Below are positions 1 through 7,986 of a stretch of 64,000 bases of DNA, one piece after another. Position 1 is the first letter of the stretch. Every line of letters begins with the position of its first letter. The DNA is from Anaerolineae bacterium (lineage in GTDB: Bacteria; Chloroflexota; Anaerolineae; Aggregatilineales; Aggregatilineaceae): positions 124,001 to 188,000 of the forward strand of contig JAHDLB010000030.1 in the NCBI GenBank assembly GCA_018432315.1, written 5' to 3'. Made by a program: the position numbers and the translations under genes. The notes under the pieces are model-generated. The model was not told the origin of the DNA, did no database searches, and saw nothing but the letters and a program-made list of their open reading frames with translations.

Positions 1-1
1 T

Positions 2-1240
2 AACACCTATCCTTTCGATATCGCCCGCATCCGGGCCGACTTCCCCATCCTCGACCAGGAAGCGCACCCCGGCAAGCGGTTGGTCTTTCTCGATTCCGCG
101 GCCAGCAGCCAGAAGCCGCGCCAGGTCATCGACGCCATGGCCGCCTACTACACCCGCGACCATGCCAACGTGCATCGCGGCATTCACGTCCTCAGCGAGC
201 GGGCCACGGATGCTTACGAAGGCGCGCGCGAGAAGATCCGCGCGTTCGTCAACGCCCGGTCCCACCGCGAGATCGTCTTCACGCGCAACACGACCGAGAG
301 TGTTAACCTCGTCGCCGGGTCGTGGGGCCGCGCCAACCTGGGGCCGGGGGACGTCGTCGTGTTGAGCGCGATGGAGCACCACAGCAACATCGTCCCCTGG
401 CAGATTCTGGCGGCGGAGCGCGGATTCACCATCCGCTACATCCCCGTCACCGGCACGGGCGAGCTCGATCTCGACGCCTACGCGGGCTTCCTGCGCGACG
501 ACCCCGTGAAGCTGGTGAGCGTGCTGCACGTGAGCAACGTGCTCGGCACGGTGAACCCGGTCACGGAGATGATCCGCGACGCCCACGCCGCCGGCGCGCT
601 GTTCATGATCGACGGCGCCCAGAGCGTGCCGCACCTGGCGGTCGACGTCCAGGCGCTGGACGTCGATTTCCTGGCGTTCTCGTCGCACAAGATGGCCGGC
701 CCGACCGGCCTGGGCGTTCTCTACGGCAAGCGCGCCATCCTCGAAGCGATGCCGCCGTACATGGGCGGCGGCGAGATGATCCGCCGCGTGACGCTGGAAG
801 GCAGCCAGTGGAACGACCTGCCGCACAAGTTCGAGGCGGGCACGCCCGCGATTGCCGAAGCGGTCGGCCTGGGCGCCGCCGTGGATTACCTGGGCGCGCT
901 GGGCATGGATAACGTCCTGGCCCACGAACGGATCATCGTCGAATACGCGATGGACCGGCTGGCGGAGGTGCCCGGCCTGACGATCTACGGGCCGGACACG
1001 GACCGGCGCAACGGCGTCACGACCTTCACCCTCAAGGACATCCACGCCCACGACGTCGCCCAGCTTCTCGACGCCGAGGGGGTGGCGATCCGGGCCGGGC
1101 ATCACTGCGCGATGCCGCTGCACCAACACCTGGGCGTCCCAGCCACCGCGCGCGCCAGTTTCTACGTCTACAACACGAAAGCAGATGTGGACGCGCTGGT
1201 CGAAGCGATTTACAATGCTCGCAAGCTGTTCCGTTTCTAA
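2..1240 (+). CDS. sufS: SufS-type cysteine desulfurase (5' end outside window)
   Basis: PLP-dependent cysteine desulfurase that takes sulfur from cysteine for iron-sulfur cluster assembly. The frame is open from the first base and codes a typical SufS N-terminus (RIRADFPILDQE, then LVFLDSAASSQKP), so the true start lies before the window; the TTG at 80 is internal. The PLP lysine lies in SSHKMAGPTG (codon 689-691). The active-site cysteine lies in RAGHHCAMPL (codon 1106-1108), and the RAGHHC form fits the SufS/CsdA group rather than IscS. The C-terminus is complete. SufU follows 9 bp downstream, the usual pairing in bacteria that use SufU as the sulfur acceptor. SufB, SufC and SufD would be expected to the left, outside the window. 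Confidence 0.96.
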   Translation, partial: NTYPFDIARIRADFPILDQEAHPGKRLVFLDSAASSQKPRQVIDAMAAYYTRDHANVHRGIHVLSERATDAYEGAREKIRAFVNARSHREIVFTRNTTESVNLVAGSWGRANLGPGDVVVLSAMEHHSNIVPWQILAAERGFTIRYIPVTGTGELDLDAYAGFLRDDPVKLVSVLHVSNVLGTVNPVTEMIRDAHAAGALFMIDGAQSVPHLAVDVQALDVDFLAFSSHKMAGPTGLGVLYGKRAILEAMPPYMGGGEMIRRVTLEGSQWNDLPHKFEAGTPAIAEAVGLGAAVDYLGALGMDNVLAHERIIVEYAMDRLAEVPGLTIYGPDTDRRNGVTTFTLKDIHAHDVAQLLDAEGVAIRAGHHCAMPLHQHLGVPATARASFYVYNTKADVDALVEAIYNARKLFRF

Positions 1241-1249
1241 GGGAAAACC

Positions 1250-1648
1250 ATGGATCTGTATCTCGACAATATCATCGACCACGGGCAGAACCCGCGCAAT
1301 TTCGGCCCGCCGCTCGATCCGGCAGATATCGACTATGCCGACGATAACCCGTTCTGCGGCGATCATCTGCACCTCACCGTCCAGCTCGACGACGAGGAGC
1401 GCGTGAAAGCTGTGTCCTGGGAGGGCCAGGGCTGCACGATCAGCCAGGCGTCTGCTTCCATGCTCGGCGAGGAGATGATCGGCAAGACGCTCGACGAATT
1501 GAAGCACTTCGACAAGGAAGACCTGCTCGACCTGCTCGGAATCCAGCTCAGTCCCACCCGGCTCAAATGCGCGCTGCTGTCGCTAAAGGTGCTCAAGGCG
1601 GGCGCCTACGGTCTGCACACCTGGACCGGCGACGAAAGCGAGGAGTAG
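1250..1648 (+). CDS. sufU: SufU iron-sulfur assembly / zinc sulfur-transfer protein
   Basis: Sulfur acceptor that works with SufS, 132 aa, cytosolic. The ligand set of the IscU/SufU fold is present: C36 and D38 in NPFCGD, C62 in GQGCTISQASASM and C107 in RLKCALL. The order C-D-C-C with an insert before the last cysteine matches SufU rather than IscU. ATG at 1250 follows an AAGGGA-like ribosome site and lies 9 bp after the sufS stop, so the two are almost certainly cotranscribed. Length is close to the family norm (about 140-150 aa), and no key residue is missing. Confidence 0.94.
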   Translation: MDLYLDNIIDHGQNPRNFGPPLDPADIDYADDNPFCGDHLHLTVQLDDEERVKAVSWEGQGCTISQASASMLGEEMIGKTLDELKHFDKEDLLDLLGIQLSPTRLKCALLSLKVLKAGAYGLHTWTGDESEE

Positions 1649-1657
1649 CCGGAGTCC

Positions 1658-3028
1658 GTGACCAGACAATTACCCACCCACACGGCGGACGACCTGCGCG
1701 TCGTCATCGAACATGCCAGAGACGAAGCGGCCCACCGGCACGGCAATTACGTCGACGTCGAGCACCTGCTGTTGGGCCTGCTCCGCCACGACGCCGGCCC
1801 GGTTCATGACCTGCTGGCGCGCCACGAGGTCGATCCCACCGCGCTGTACGACGACGCCGCCGCCTCGGTGGGGATGCGCCGTGCCGAGCCCGCCGAGGTG
1901 CGCGACTTCAGCCGCCAGGGCCGCGAGGCGATGGATCGCGCCGCCCGCGAAGCGTCCGCGCTCGGCCACTCGACGTTGGGCAGCGGGCACCTGCTGCTGG
2001 GGCTGATGGGCGAGCCAGACGGCGCGGTGCACGAGGTGCTGACCGGCCTGCCCTTCGCCGCGGACGACGTGCGCGCCGAGCTGCGGGCGCGGGGCAATCC
2101 CAGCCCGTCCAAACAGCCCGCGCCGTCCTTCCCCTCGCCGGACCGGCCTGAGTCCGCCCCCGGCGAACAGGCGGAGATCGTGCTCGTCCCGTTCCGCCCC
2201 AGGCGGCAAAAATCCCGGCAGGCCGACGCGCCCCGCCAGACCAACCGCCACTGGATCATCCTGGGCGTGGCGCTGCTGATCGCCTACCTGGCATTCGTGC
2301 TGCCGGGCAACTCGATGTTCACGTTCGTGCTCGTCCTGGGCGGGTGGGTCTTCTCGGTCACGCTGCACGAGTTCGCCCACGCGTTCGTCGCGTACCTGGG
2401 CGGCGATCACACCGTCAAGGACAAGGGCTACCTGTCGTTCAACCCGCTGAAATACACCCACCCCATGCTGAGCATCGGCCTGCCGCTGCTGTTCCTGGCG
2501 CTGGGCGGCATCGGCCTGCCGGGCGGCGCGGTGTACATCGAGCGCCACCGGCTGAGGAGCAAGTGGTGGGGCGCGGCTGTCTCCGCTGCCGGCCCGGCGG
2601 CGAACCTGCTGCTGGCGCTGGTGCTGGCGGCGCCGTTCGCGTTGGGGCTGGTCGACACGAACGTGATCGAGTTCGACCTGGCCGGGTGGCCGGTCGAAAC
2701 GTCGGGGCTGTGGGAGAATTCGATGCTGTGGTCGGCGGTGGCCTTCCTCGCCATGCTCCAGATCACGGCGGTCTTCTTCAACCTGCTGCCCATCCCCCCG
2801 CTGGACGGGTTCGGCATCCTGGAGCCGTTTCTCGACGCGCGCACGCGGAACCAGCTCCGCCAGCTTGGGACGTATGGCCTGCTGCTGATCTTCATCATCC
2901 TGTGGACCCCGCTCGGCAGCGAGTTCTGGTCGATGATCTTCGACGTCACCGGGCTGATGGACATTCCCGGCTGGCTGATCAGCGAGGGTTTCAGCAACTT
3001 CATGTTCTGGCGCAACCCGCCACAATAA
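1658..3028 (+). CDS. Clp N-terminal domain fused to M50 family zinc metalloprotease
   Basis: 456 aa. Residues about 10-145 form two ClpA/ClpB N-domain repeats (HGNYVDVEHLLLGLL near 28-42, LGSGHLLLGLM near 107-117), normally a substrate or adaptor docking module. A Pro-rich linker (148-195) leads to a membrane peptidase with about five to six hydrophobic segments. HEFAH (237-241) is the M50 zinc-binding HExxH, and NLLPIPPLDG with D383 supplies the third ligand motif of the site-2-protease/rhomboid-like M50B group. The reaction inferred is intramembrane or membrane-proximal proteolysis. GTG at 1658 follows CCGGAG and sits 9 bp after sufU, so it belongs to the suf transcript. Combining a Clp N-domain with M50 without any AAA+ module is unusual. 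The substrate cannot be told from sequence. Confidence 0.85.
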   Translation: MTRQLPTHTADDLRVVIEHARDEAAHRHGNYVDVEHLLLGLLRHDAGPVHDLLARHEVDPTALYDDAAASVGMRRAEPAEVRDFSRQGREAMDRAAREASALGHSTLGSGHLLLGLMGEPDGAVHEVLTGLPFAADDVRAELRARGNPSPSKQPAPSFPSPDRPESAPGEQAEIVLVPFRPRRQKSRQADAPRQTNRHWIILGVALLIAYLAFVLPGNSMFTFVLVLGGWVFSVTLHEFAHAFVAYLGGDHTVKDKGYLSFNPLKYTHPMLSIGLPLLFLALGGIGLPGGAVYIERHRLRSKWWGAAVSAAGPAANLLLALVLAAPFALGLVDTNVIEFDLAGWPVETSGLWENSMLWSAVAFLAMLQITAVFFNLLPIPPLDGFGILEPFLDARTRNQLRQLGTYGLLLIFIILWTPLGSEFWSMIFDVTGLMDIPGWLISEGFSNFMFWRNPPQ

Positions 3029-3058
3029 CTCTCATCCAGACGAAAGGAGAACATCATC

Positions 3059-3373
3059 GTGCCACGCTTCGTAACAGTCGCCAAGACGAGCGAGATCGGT
3101 CCCGGCGAACGCGACGTATTCGGCGTCGATGACCTGTGGATCGCGGTCTTCAACGTCGGCGGGACGTACTACGCAATCGAGGACGTCTGCACCCACGACG
3201 ACGGCCCGCTGGCCGACGGCGAGCTGTACGGCTACGAGATCGAATGCCCGCGTCACGGCGCGCGCTTCGACATCCGCAACGGCAAGGTCACGCGCCTGCC
3301 CGCCGTCGTCCCGGTGCAGTGGTTCGAGGTCCGCGTCGAAGGCGACGAAATTCAGATCGGGCTGGACGAGTGA
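3059..3373 (+). CDS. Rieske-type [2Fe-2S] ferredoxin
   Basis: 104 aa soluble Rieske protein. The two cluster loops are intact: CTHDDGPL (Cys-x-His) and CPRHGARF (Cys-x-x-His). There is no membrane segment or catalytic oxygenase domain, so it resembles the small ferredoxins of the NirD/biphenyl-dioxygenase-ferredoxin type. GTG at 3059 is chosen because AAAGGAGA lies 8-9 bases upstream. Such small Rieske proteins are often placed next to sufS-sufU, and this one lies in the same transcript. It may be an electron donor or a client of the Suf pathway; the redox partner is unknown. Confidence 0.88.
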   Translation: MPRFVTVAKTSEIGPGERDVFGVDDLWIAVFNVGGTYYAIEDVCTHDDGPLADGELYGYEIECPRHGARFDIRNGKVTRLPAVVPVQWFEVRVEGDEIQIGLDE

Positions 3374-4092
3374 TGATTCTGTTTCGATATGACCCCACGC
3401 TGCTGGAGCAGTATCCGGACATCGTCGGCGGGGTGATCCTGGCGCGCGGCCTGACCAATGGACCCACCCCGCCCGCCCTGGCCGAAGCCTACCGGGCGGA
3501 ACAGGCCGCCACGGTCCAGCGCATCGGCGACACGCCGCTGTCGGACCTGCCCAGCCTGGCGGCATGGCGGCGGGCGTTCTCCGCGTTCGGCGTCAAACCC
3601 ACGCAGTACCGCAGCGCCGCCGAAGCCCTGCTGCGCCGCCTGACCAAGAAAGGCGACATCCCCAACGTCAACCTGCTGGTCGACCTGGGCAACCTGGTCA
3701 GCATCCGTTACGCGCTGCCGGTGGCGATCTTCGACCGGCGCGAATCGACCGGGACGGTCACCGTGCGGTTCGCCGCCGGTGACGAGCGCTTCACCGACCT
3801 GGGAACGGACGACGTGGCGAACCCGGCCCCCGGCGAGGTGATCTTCGTGGACGAAACCGGGCTGGTCAGCGCCCGGCGCTGGTGCTGGCGCCAGAGCGCG
3901 CAGAGCGCCGCCAGCGAGTCGACCACCGAAGCGCTGATCACTGTCGAGGCGCATCACGACGGGGGCGAGCACGACGTCCGCGCCGCGCTGGCCGACCTGC
4001 AGGCGCTGCTGGGCGAGCACGTGCCCGGCGCCAAGCTTCACGCCGATGTGCTCTCAGCGGCCAACCCGGCCTTCACGGTCAGCGACGGCTAG
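3373..4092 (+). CDS. Stand-alone B3/4 domain protein
   Basis: 239 aa, cytosolic. The sequence fits the B3/B4 domain first seen in the beta subunit of phenylalanyl-tRNA synthetase: ALLRRLTKKGDIPNVNLLVD followed by LGNLVSIRYALPVAIFD is the characteristic core. No synthetase catalytic domain is present. Stand-alone B3/4 proteins are thought to bind tRNA or edit, but the function is not established. ATG at 3373 overlaps the stop of the Rieske gene (TGATG), giving translational coupling; a GTG three bases earlier is an alternative. It is the last gene of the plus-strand suf-linked run and converges on the pfkB-family gene with a 9-base gap. Confidence 0.8.
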   Translation: MILFRYDPTLLEQYPDIVGGVILARGLTNGPTPPALAEAYRAEQAATVQRIGDTPLSDLPSLAAWRRAFSAFGVKPTQYRSAAEALLRRLTKKGDIPNVNLLVDLGNLVSIRYALPVAIFDRRESTGTVTVRFAAGDERFTDLGTDDVANPAPGEVIFVDETGLVSARRWCWRQSAQSAASESTTEALITVEAHHDGGEHDVRAALADLQALLGEHVPGAKLHADVLSAANPAFTVSDG

Positions 4093-4101
4093 GCGGCGGC
4101 G

Positions 4102-5022
4102 TCACTCCGGACGCGAGACGCCCAGATCGGCGCACAGCCGGTCCAGGCCCGGCCCGTCGAGGAACCCTTCGGCGGCGCCCGTCGCGCCGATCTTGTAGGA
4201 CGCGAACACCATCGCCCGGCGGATAGCCTCGTAGGGGTCGCCCGTCTGGTGGAACACGTGCACGAAGCACGAGAACAGCGCGTCCCCCGCGCCAATCGTG
4301 TTCACCACGGGCCGGGTCGCCGCCGCCGGGACCCGCTCGATGAAGCCGTCCGCTTTGACGGCCAGCAGCGCCCCCTGCGCGCCCAACCCCACCACGGCCA
4401 CCGGCGTCCCATAGCGATCCCACAACCGGCGGACCCACGCTTCCGGCGCGCACGGCAGGCGCTCGTCGCTCATGAACAAGACATCCGCCGCCGCCATGAA
4501 ATCGCGGTCGTACTCCGACTCCAGGTCGCTGATAGCGTGCACGTCGGTGGCAACCGGCACGCCTCGTGCCCGCATGATCGCCAGGAACGGGCGCGAGAAA
4601 TTGACGTTGCACAGGGCGGCCAGCGTCGCGCCCTGAGCCGCCTGCTCGAACAACGCGGGCGGGTACGCGCGCTCCTGGACGTCTTTCAGGTCGACGTTGA
4701 TCATGCGCCGCCCGTCGGGGTCGTAGAGGATGGCCGAGCGCGGCGTCTGTTCCAGTTCCGCCGCGATGAACGTCGCGGGCAGGCCGTCCCGCTCCAGCGC
4801 CTCATAGACCAGCCGCCCGCCCATGTCCCGCCCGATCAGCGACAGGAAGCGGGGCTGGCTGCCGAGGGTGTGCAGCGCCTTCGCCACATTATAGCCCACG
4901 CCCGACACGGTCGCGTTCACGCCGAAAAACGGGTACCGGACCGGCGTATAGGCGATTGGAAAGCCGTCCACCTGCACGGTCGTCTCGATGTTGATCAGGC
5001 CGGATACCAGGATCGCCGCCAT
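4102..5022 (-). CDS. PfkB-family carbohydrate kinase
   Basis: 306 aa, ribokinase fold. It transfers phosphate from ATP to a sugar or nucleoside. The N-terminus ILVSGLINIETTVQV and GVGYNVAKALHTLG match the substrate-binding start of the family, and NTIGAGDALFSCF near the C-terminus is PfkB signature 2 with the catalytic Asp and the anion hole. Substrate cannot be assigned. ATG at 5022 is preferred because GGAG lies 8 bases upstream; a GTG nine bases further upstream (5031) is the alternative. It reads alone on the minus strand behind the terminator of the baeRF gene, and a TGATATACT element at 5094-5102 may be its own promoter. Confidence 0.88.
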   Translation of the reverse strand: MAAILVSGLINIETTVQVDGFPIAYTPVRYPFFGVNATVSGVGYNVAKALHTLGSQPRFLSLIGRDMGGRLVYEALERDGLPATFIAAELEQTPRSAILYDPDGRRMINVDLKDVQERAYPPALFEQAAQGATLAALCNVNFSRPFLAIMRARGVPVATDVHAISDLESEYDRDFMAAADVLFMSDERLPCAPEAWVRRLWDRYGTPVAVVGLGAQGALLAVKADGFIERVPAAATRPVVNTIGAGDALFSCFVHVFHQTGDPYEAIRRAMVFASYKIGATGAAEGFLDGPGLDRLCADLGVSRPE

Positions 5023-5063
5023 GCGCGCCACTCCATCTCACTCGAATGAACGCTCGCCGGAAC

Positions 5064-5088
5064 GAAAAGAGCGCGGGTTTCCCCGCGC
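5064..5088 (-). terminator. Intrinsic terminator downstream of baeRF gene
   Basis: On the minus strand GCGCGGG (5077-5071 region) pairs with CCCGCGC across a GAAA tetraloop, a perfect 7-bp stem, followed by TCTTTTCGTT. It lies 41 bases after the stop of the baeRF gene and before the pfkB-family gene. Confidence 0.75.
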
Positions 5089-5093
5089 CCACC

Positions 5094-5102
5094 AGTATAT
5101 CA
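5094..5102 (-). promoter_or_regulatory. Candidate extended -10 promoter of pfkB-family gene
   Basis: TGATATACT on the minus strand, an extended -10 (TGnTATACT). No good -35 is visible at 17 bases. The start would fall near 5087, so the transcript would begin at the terminator hairpin of the upstream gene. Confidence 0.4.
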
Positions 5103-5128
5103 CGCTCTCGGGTGAGAAGCGCCCGGCC

Positions 5129-6292
5129 TCAGTAGCGGAAGATCGCCGCCATGCTCGTGCCGCCCGGCACCGTCCCCTTCTCGACGACGTACACCTGCCC
5201 GCTGTTGGAGAACGTGTAAGTCACCGCCAGGTCGAGCAAGTCCTGGTCGCCCGGCTGCATCTCCGGATGGACGTGCACGGTGTCGTCCCTCGGGTTGAAG
5301 CGGCCCCACGCCCGCGCGCCCCACTCGACGAAGAGCGTCGCCACGCGCCCGCGATGCGCCGCCAGGACGATATCGCTCAGCTTGTTGGACGCGCGCGGAT
5401 CGTCGCGCCCGGCGAGCTTTTCGTACTGCGCCGCCTGCTCGCCCTGGGCCTTGGCGAACACCGGCTTGACCAGCTTCCAGGCTTTCGCGTGGAGTTCCTT
5501 CGCGCTCAGCGTGTCCGGGTTGCCCGTGATTCCGGCGTCGAGCAGGTGTTGATAGGTGTTGGCCTCGTGGTAAATCGGCAGCAGGTAATCGACGCCCGCC
5601 AGCACCAGCGGGATTTGCTTGTCGGCGATGAGATCGCGCAGTCCCCGGTCCACCTTGTGAAAATAGCGCAGGATGTCCTGCTTGAGGTCTTCGTCGCCCA
5701 TGCCATGCCCGTGATAGATCGGGCCTTGCGAGCCGCCGCCCGGCGCGCCGGAACCCACCGCGCGAAACTGGAGCTGGCGCTCTGGCTGGTCGGCCCCCAG
5801 CGCCTCGGCGAGGCTTTCGGGCACGCCCTCCAGGTTGACCTCGCTCACGCTGTCGCGCGAGCCTTGCAGCAGCCGCACGTTCTTCTGGCTGAGCGCCAGC
5901 ACATAGAACTGACCGTCACCGCTCAACAGTGGAAGCAGCGGCTTGACGTGAAAGCGCGGTTTCACCGAAACCTGCTCCTCGAAGCTGAGCGGCAGCCGGA
6001 AGGTGACCATCTGCTCTGGTGCCACGTACACCGCCAGCCCCTCCCCGACTCCCCGCCAGAAATCGGGATCGTCGAGCAGGGCGACGGCGGGCTGCAGCAG
6101 TTTGTCGATGTCGGGCGTCCGCTTCCCCAGTTTGCCCAACTGCTCTTCCGCCGATCGCAGCAAATTCTTGAACCGGATCGGGTTCTGCTGAACCTCCGCG
6201 CCCGCGCGAACGGTGGGCATCAGGATCGACACACACCATTCGGCTTCCGTCTCGATTAACGTGTTCAGGTCGCTCACGGTCAAAAGATCCAT
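5129..6292 (-). CDS. Bacterial archaeo-eukaryotic release factor family 3 (baeRF3-like) protein
   Basis: 387 aa, cytosolic. The N-terminal run CVSILMPTVRAGAEVQQNPIRFKNLL is typical of the baeRF_family3 group, distant relatives of eRF1 and Pelota. The middle holds HGHGMGDEDLKQDILRYFHKVDR and the C-terminal part has ILVL-like LVLAGVDYLLPIYHEAN, corresponding to the eRF1 middle and C-terminal folds. I see no GGQ peptidyl-hydrolysis motif in the expected place, as in most of this family. A role in ribosome rescue or RNA surveillance has been proposed for the family but is not proven. ATG at 6292 is chosen because AGGAAAGGAG precedes it at good spacing; a longer frame upstream is antisense to the MOSC gene. 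A terminator follows at 5064-5088. Confidence 0.82.
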   Translation of the reverse strand: MDLLTVSDLNTLIETEAEWCVSILMPTVRAGAEVQQNPIRFKNLLRSAEEQLGKLGKRTPDIDKLLQPAVALLDDPDFWRGVGEGLAVYVAPEQMVTFRLPLSFEEQVSVKPRFHVKPLLPLLSGDGQFYVLALSQKNVRLLQGSRDSVSEVNLEGVPESLAEALGADQPERQLQFRAVGSGAPGGGSQGPIYHGHGMGDEDLKQDILRYFHKVDRGLRDLIADKQIPLVLAGVDYLLPIYHEANTYQHLLDAGITGNPDTLSAKELHAKAWKLVKPVFAKAQGEQAAQYEKLAGRDDPRASNKLSDIVLAAHRGRVATLFVEWGARAWGRFNPRDDTVHVHPEMQPGDQDLLDLAVTYTFSNSGQVYVVEKGTVPGGTSMAAIFRY

Positions 6293-6354
6293 GTTTGGCT
6301 CCTTTCCTTGTTCAGACTCTAAGCGATTCGCGGGCAATATGCCATAGCCAGCCC

Positions 6355-6924
6355 TCACGCCGGATAGGGCATCAGGACCGGAATCTCGGCCCGGGCGCTG
6401 TCCCCCTGAACGATGACGCCGGGGCGCTCCACCCAGGCGACGATCCCGCGCTTGTGGATGGCCGCCTTGGGGAACAACTGGGTCAGCCCCTCCGCCTCCG
6501 GATAGGCCGCCTGGATTGCGGCGCCGGCAATCGTGCACGGGCCATTTTCCCCTTCCACGACCAGCACCGCCCCGCTCTCGAAGAACAGCCGCGTCGACGG
6601 CGGCAAGATGCTCAACGACGGAATCCCCTCCAGCAGCACGTTCGCGCCCAGCCATTCCGGCTCGATCGCCGGAACGCGCATCGCCGCGGCCACCGCGCCC
6701 AGTTCTTCGACCGACACCAGCGACACCTGCCGCGAATTCCGGATCTCGGTGCCGCGTGGATAGTACGGCGTACGTCCTCCGGAGAGCATTGTCACCCCGG
6801 CGTGGCGATCCCCTTCGACGCCCGCCATGGTGAGCGTGATCGCTGGCTGGCGCTGCGCCTCGATTGCGTCGCGATCGGGCGCGACCAGCACCGCCTGCAC
6901 CCGCCCTGTTATCGTTCGCTTCAT
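6355..6924 (-). CDS. MOSC domain protein
   Basis: 189 aa, single MOSC domain (sulfur-carrier domain of molybdenum cofactor sulfurases). GVEGDRHAG near the start is the typical family element, and NGPCTIAG holds the conserved cysteine thought to carry sulfane sulfur. There is no N-terminal desulfurase or beta-barrel domain, so this is a stand-alone MOSC protein like YiiM. Stand-alone MOSC proteins in other bacteria reduce or sulfurate N-hydroxylated compounds or cofactors; the substrate here is unknown. ATG at 6924 follows AAGGAG at good distance. The baeRF gene lies 62 bases downstream on the same strand and may be cotranscribed. Confidence 0.85.
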   Translation of the reverse strand: MKRTITGRVQAVLVAPDRDAIEAQRQPAITLTMAGVEGDRHAGVTMLSGGRTPYYPRGTEIRNSRQVSLVSVEELGAVAAAMRVPAIEPEWLGANVLLEGIPSLSILPPSTRLFFESGAVLVVEGENGPCTIAGAAIQAAYPEAEGLTQLFPKAAIHKRGIVAWVERPGVIVQGDSARAEIPVLMPYPA

Positions 6925-6936
6925 GCTTCAGTCTCC

Positions 6937-6966
6937 TTGTGGCAATTGCCCCACCTGTGGCACAAT
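6937..6966 (+). promoter_or_regulatory. Candidate promoter of HhH membrane protein gene
   Basis: TTGTGG (6937-6942), 18-base spacer, CACAAT (6961-6966) preceded by TGG, an extended -10 form. It lies in the short divergent gap between the MOSC gene and the HhH gene, 36 bases before the GTG start. TGTGGCA occurs twice in this gap (6939 and 6957). Confidence 0.3.
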
Positions 6967-7002
6967 AAGGGATGGTATGGATCAACGGGAGGAAAGCGGA
7001 CC

Positions 7003-7986
7003 GTGAACGTGCGCGAAAAACTTACACCGACCGAACAAGCCCTGGCCTGGGTGATCGGCCTGGGGATATTGTTGGCGATCATCGCCCTCATTCTATTTGG
7101 GTTAGACATTGTCGACAACGATGATATTACCATCAGCCTGCTCATCGTCGGGCTGGCGATCGCCATCCTGGGCATTGGCGCCTGGTTGATCCTGGTCCGG
7201 CCCTGGACCGAATTCGACGATCTGAAAACGCCCCTATACACCAATCAGGGCGAGCACGCCCACGGCGAGGCGGCAGCGGAGCCGGTCGCCGAGGTGGAAG
7301 CCGCCGCGATCGAAGCCGCCGAAGCCGCTCCCGCGCCGGAAGCTGAAGCCGAGCCGCTCCCCACCAGGGCCGCAGCGGAGCCGGTCGCCGGGGCGGAAGC
7401 CGCCGCGATCGAAGCCCCCGAAGCTGCCCCCGCGCCGGAAGCTGAAGCCGAGCCGCTCCCCACCAGGGCCGCAGCGGAGCCGGTCGCCGGGGCGGAAGCC
7501 GCCACAGCCGAAGCTGCGCCAAAGCCCACCGCTGGCCGGGCGGACGACCTGACCCGCATCGAGGGGATCGGCCCCAAGACCGCCCAGGCGCTGTCCGCTG
7601 CCGGGATCACGACTTACGAGCAGGTCGCGTCGACGCCGGCAGAGGCGCTGCAAGCCGCCGCGCACGAGCACGGCTCCCGCGTGGTCACCGCCGATGGCTG
7701 GCCCGAACAGGCGCGCGCGCTGCTTGGCGAGGGCGCGCAAGACGATCTGACCGTCGTCGAGGGCATCGGCCCCAAGTCGCAAGAGGCGCTGTACGCCGCG
7801 GGCATCCGCACCTACGCCGCGCTCGCCCAGGCCGCGCCGGACCTGCTGCGCGAGATCCTCGAAGCCGCCAGGCTGCGGCTGCTGGCGCCGGACACGTGGC
7901 CGGAGCAGGCCGGTTATCTCGTGCGGGGCGATCTCGACGGGCTGCAGGCGCTGCAAGAGTCGCTCAAAGGCGGGCGCCGGGCCTAG
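7003..7986 (+). CDS. Membrane-anchored helix-hairpin-helix repeat protein
   Basis: 327 aa. Two membrane helices at about 13-35 and 43-65 form an N-terminal anchor. A low-complexity Ala/Glu/Pro linker follows, about 85-175, built from a 33-residue repeat (99 bp at DNA level). The C-terminal half carries two helix-hairpin-helix units, DDLTRIEGIGPKTAQAL (about 181-197) and DDLTVVEGIGPKSQEAL (about 245-261), each followed by a helical pair ending in a YEQVA/YAALA segment, as in DUF4332/RPL21-associated HhH modules. HhH units of this type bind nucleic acid or act as interaction modules. GTG at 7003 follows GGAGGAAAG. Its stop shares the bases CTAG with the stop of the convergent glycosyltransferase gene. 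Biological role unknown. Confidence 0.82.
   Translation: MNVREKLTPTEQALAWVIGLGILLAIIALILFGLDIVDNDDITISLLIVGLAIAILGIGAWLILVRPWTEFDDLKTPLYTNQGEHAHGEAAAEPVAEVEAAAIEAAEAAPAPEAEAEPLPTRAAAEPVAGAEAAAIEAPEAAPAPEAEAEPLPTRAAAEPVAGAEAATAEAAPKPTAGRADDLTRIEGIGPKTAQALSAAGITTYEQVASTPAEALQAAAHEHGSRVVTADGWPEQARALLGEGAQDDLTVVEGIGPKSQEALYAAGIRTYAALAQAAPDLLREILEAARLRLLAPDTWPEQAGYLVRGDLDGLQALQESLKGGRRA
7264..7505 (+). repeat. 99-bp in-frame tandem repeat (about 2.4 copies)
   Basis: A unit starting GCAGCGGAGCCGGTCGCC recurs at 7273, 7372 and 7471, exactly 99 bp apart. The second and third copies are nearly identical from about 7331-7404 and 7430-7503. It codes the 33-residue A/E/P linker repeat of the HhH protein. 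Recent duplication and copy-number change between strains are likely. Confidence 0.9.

Noticed and set aside
7264-7505. CRISPR-like array
   Set aside because: The repeat is in frame, has no unique spacers and codes a protein linker.
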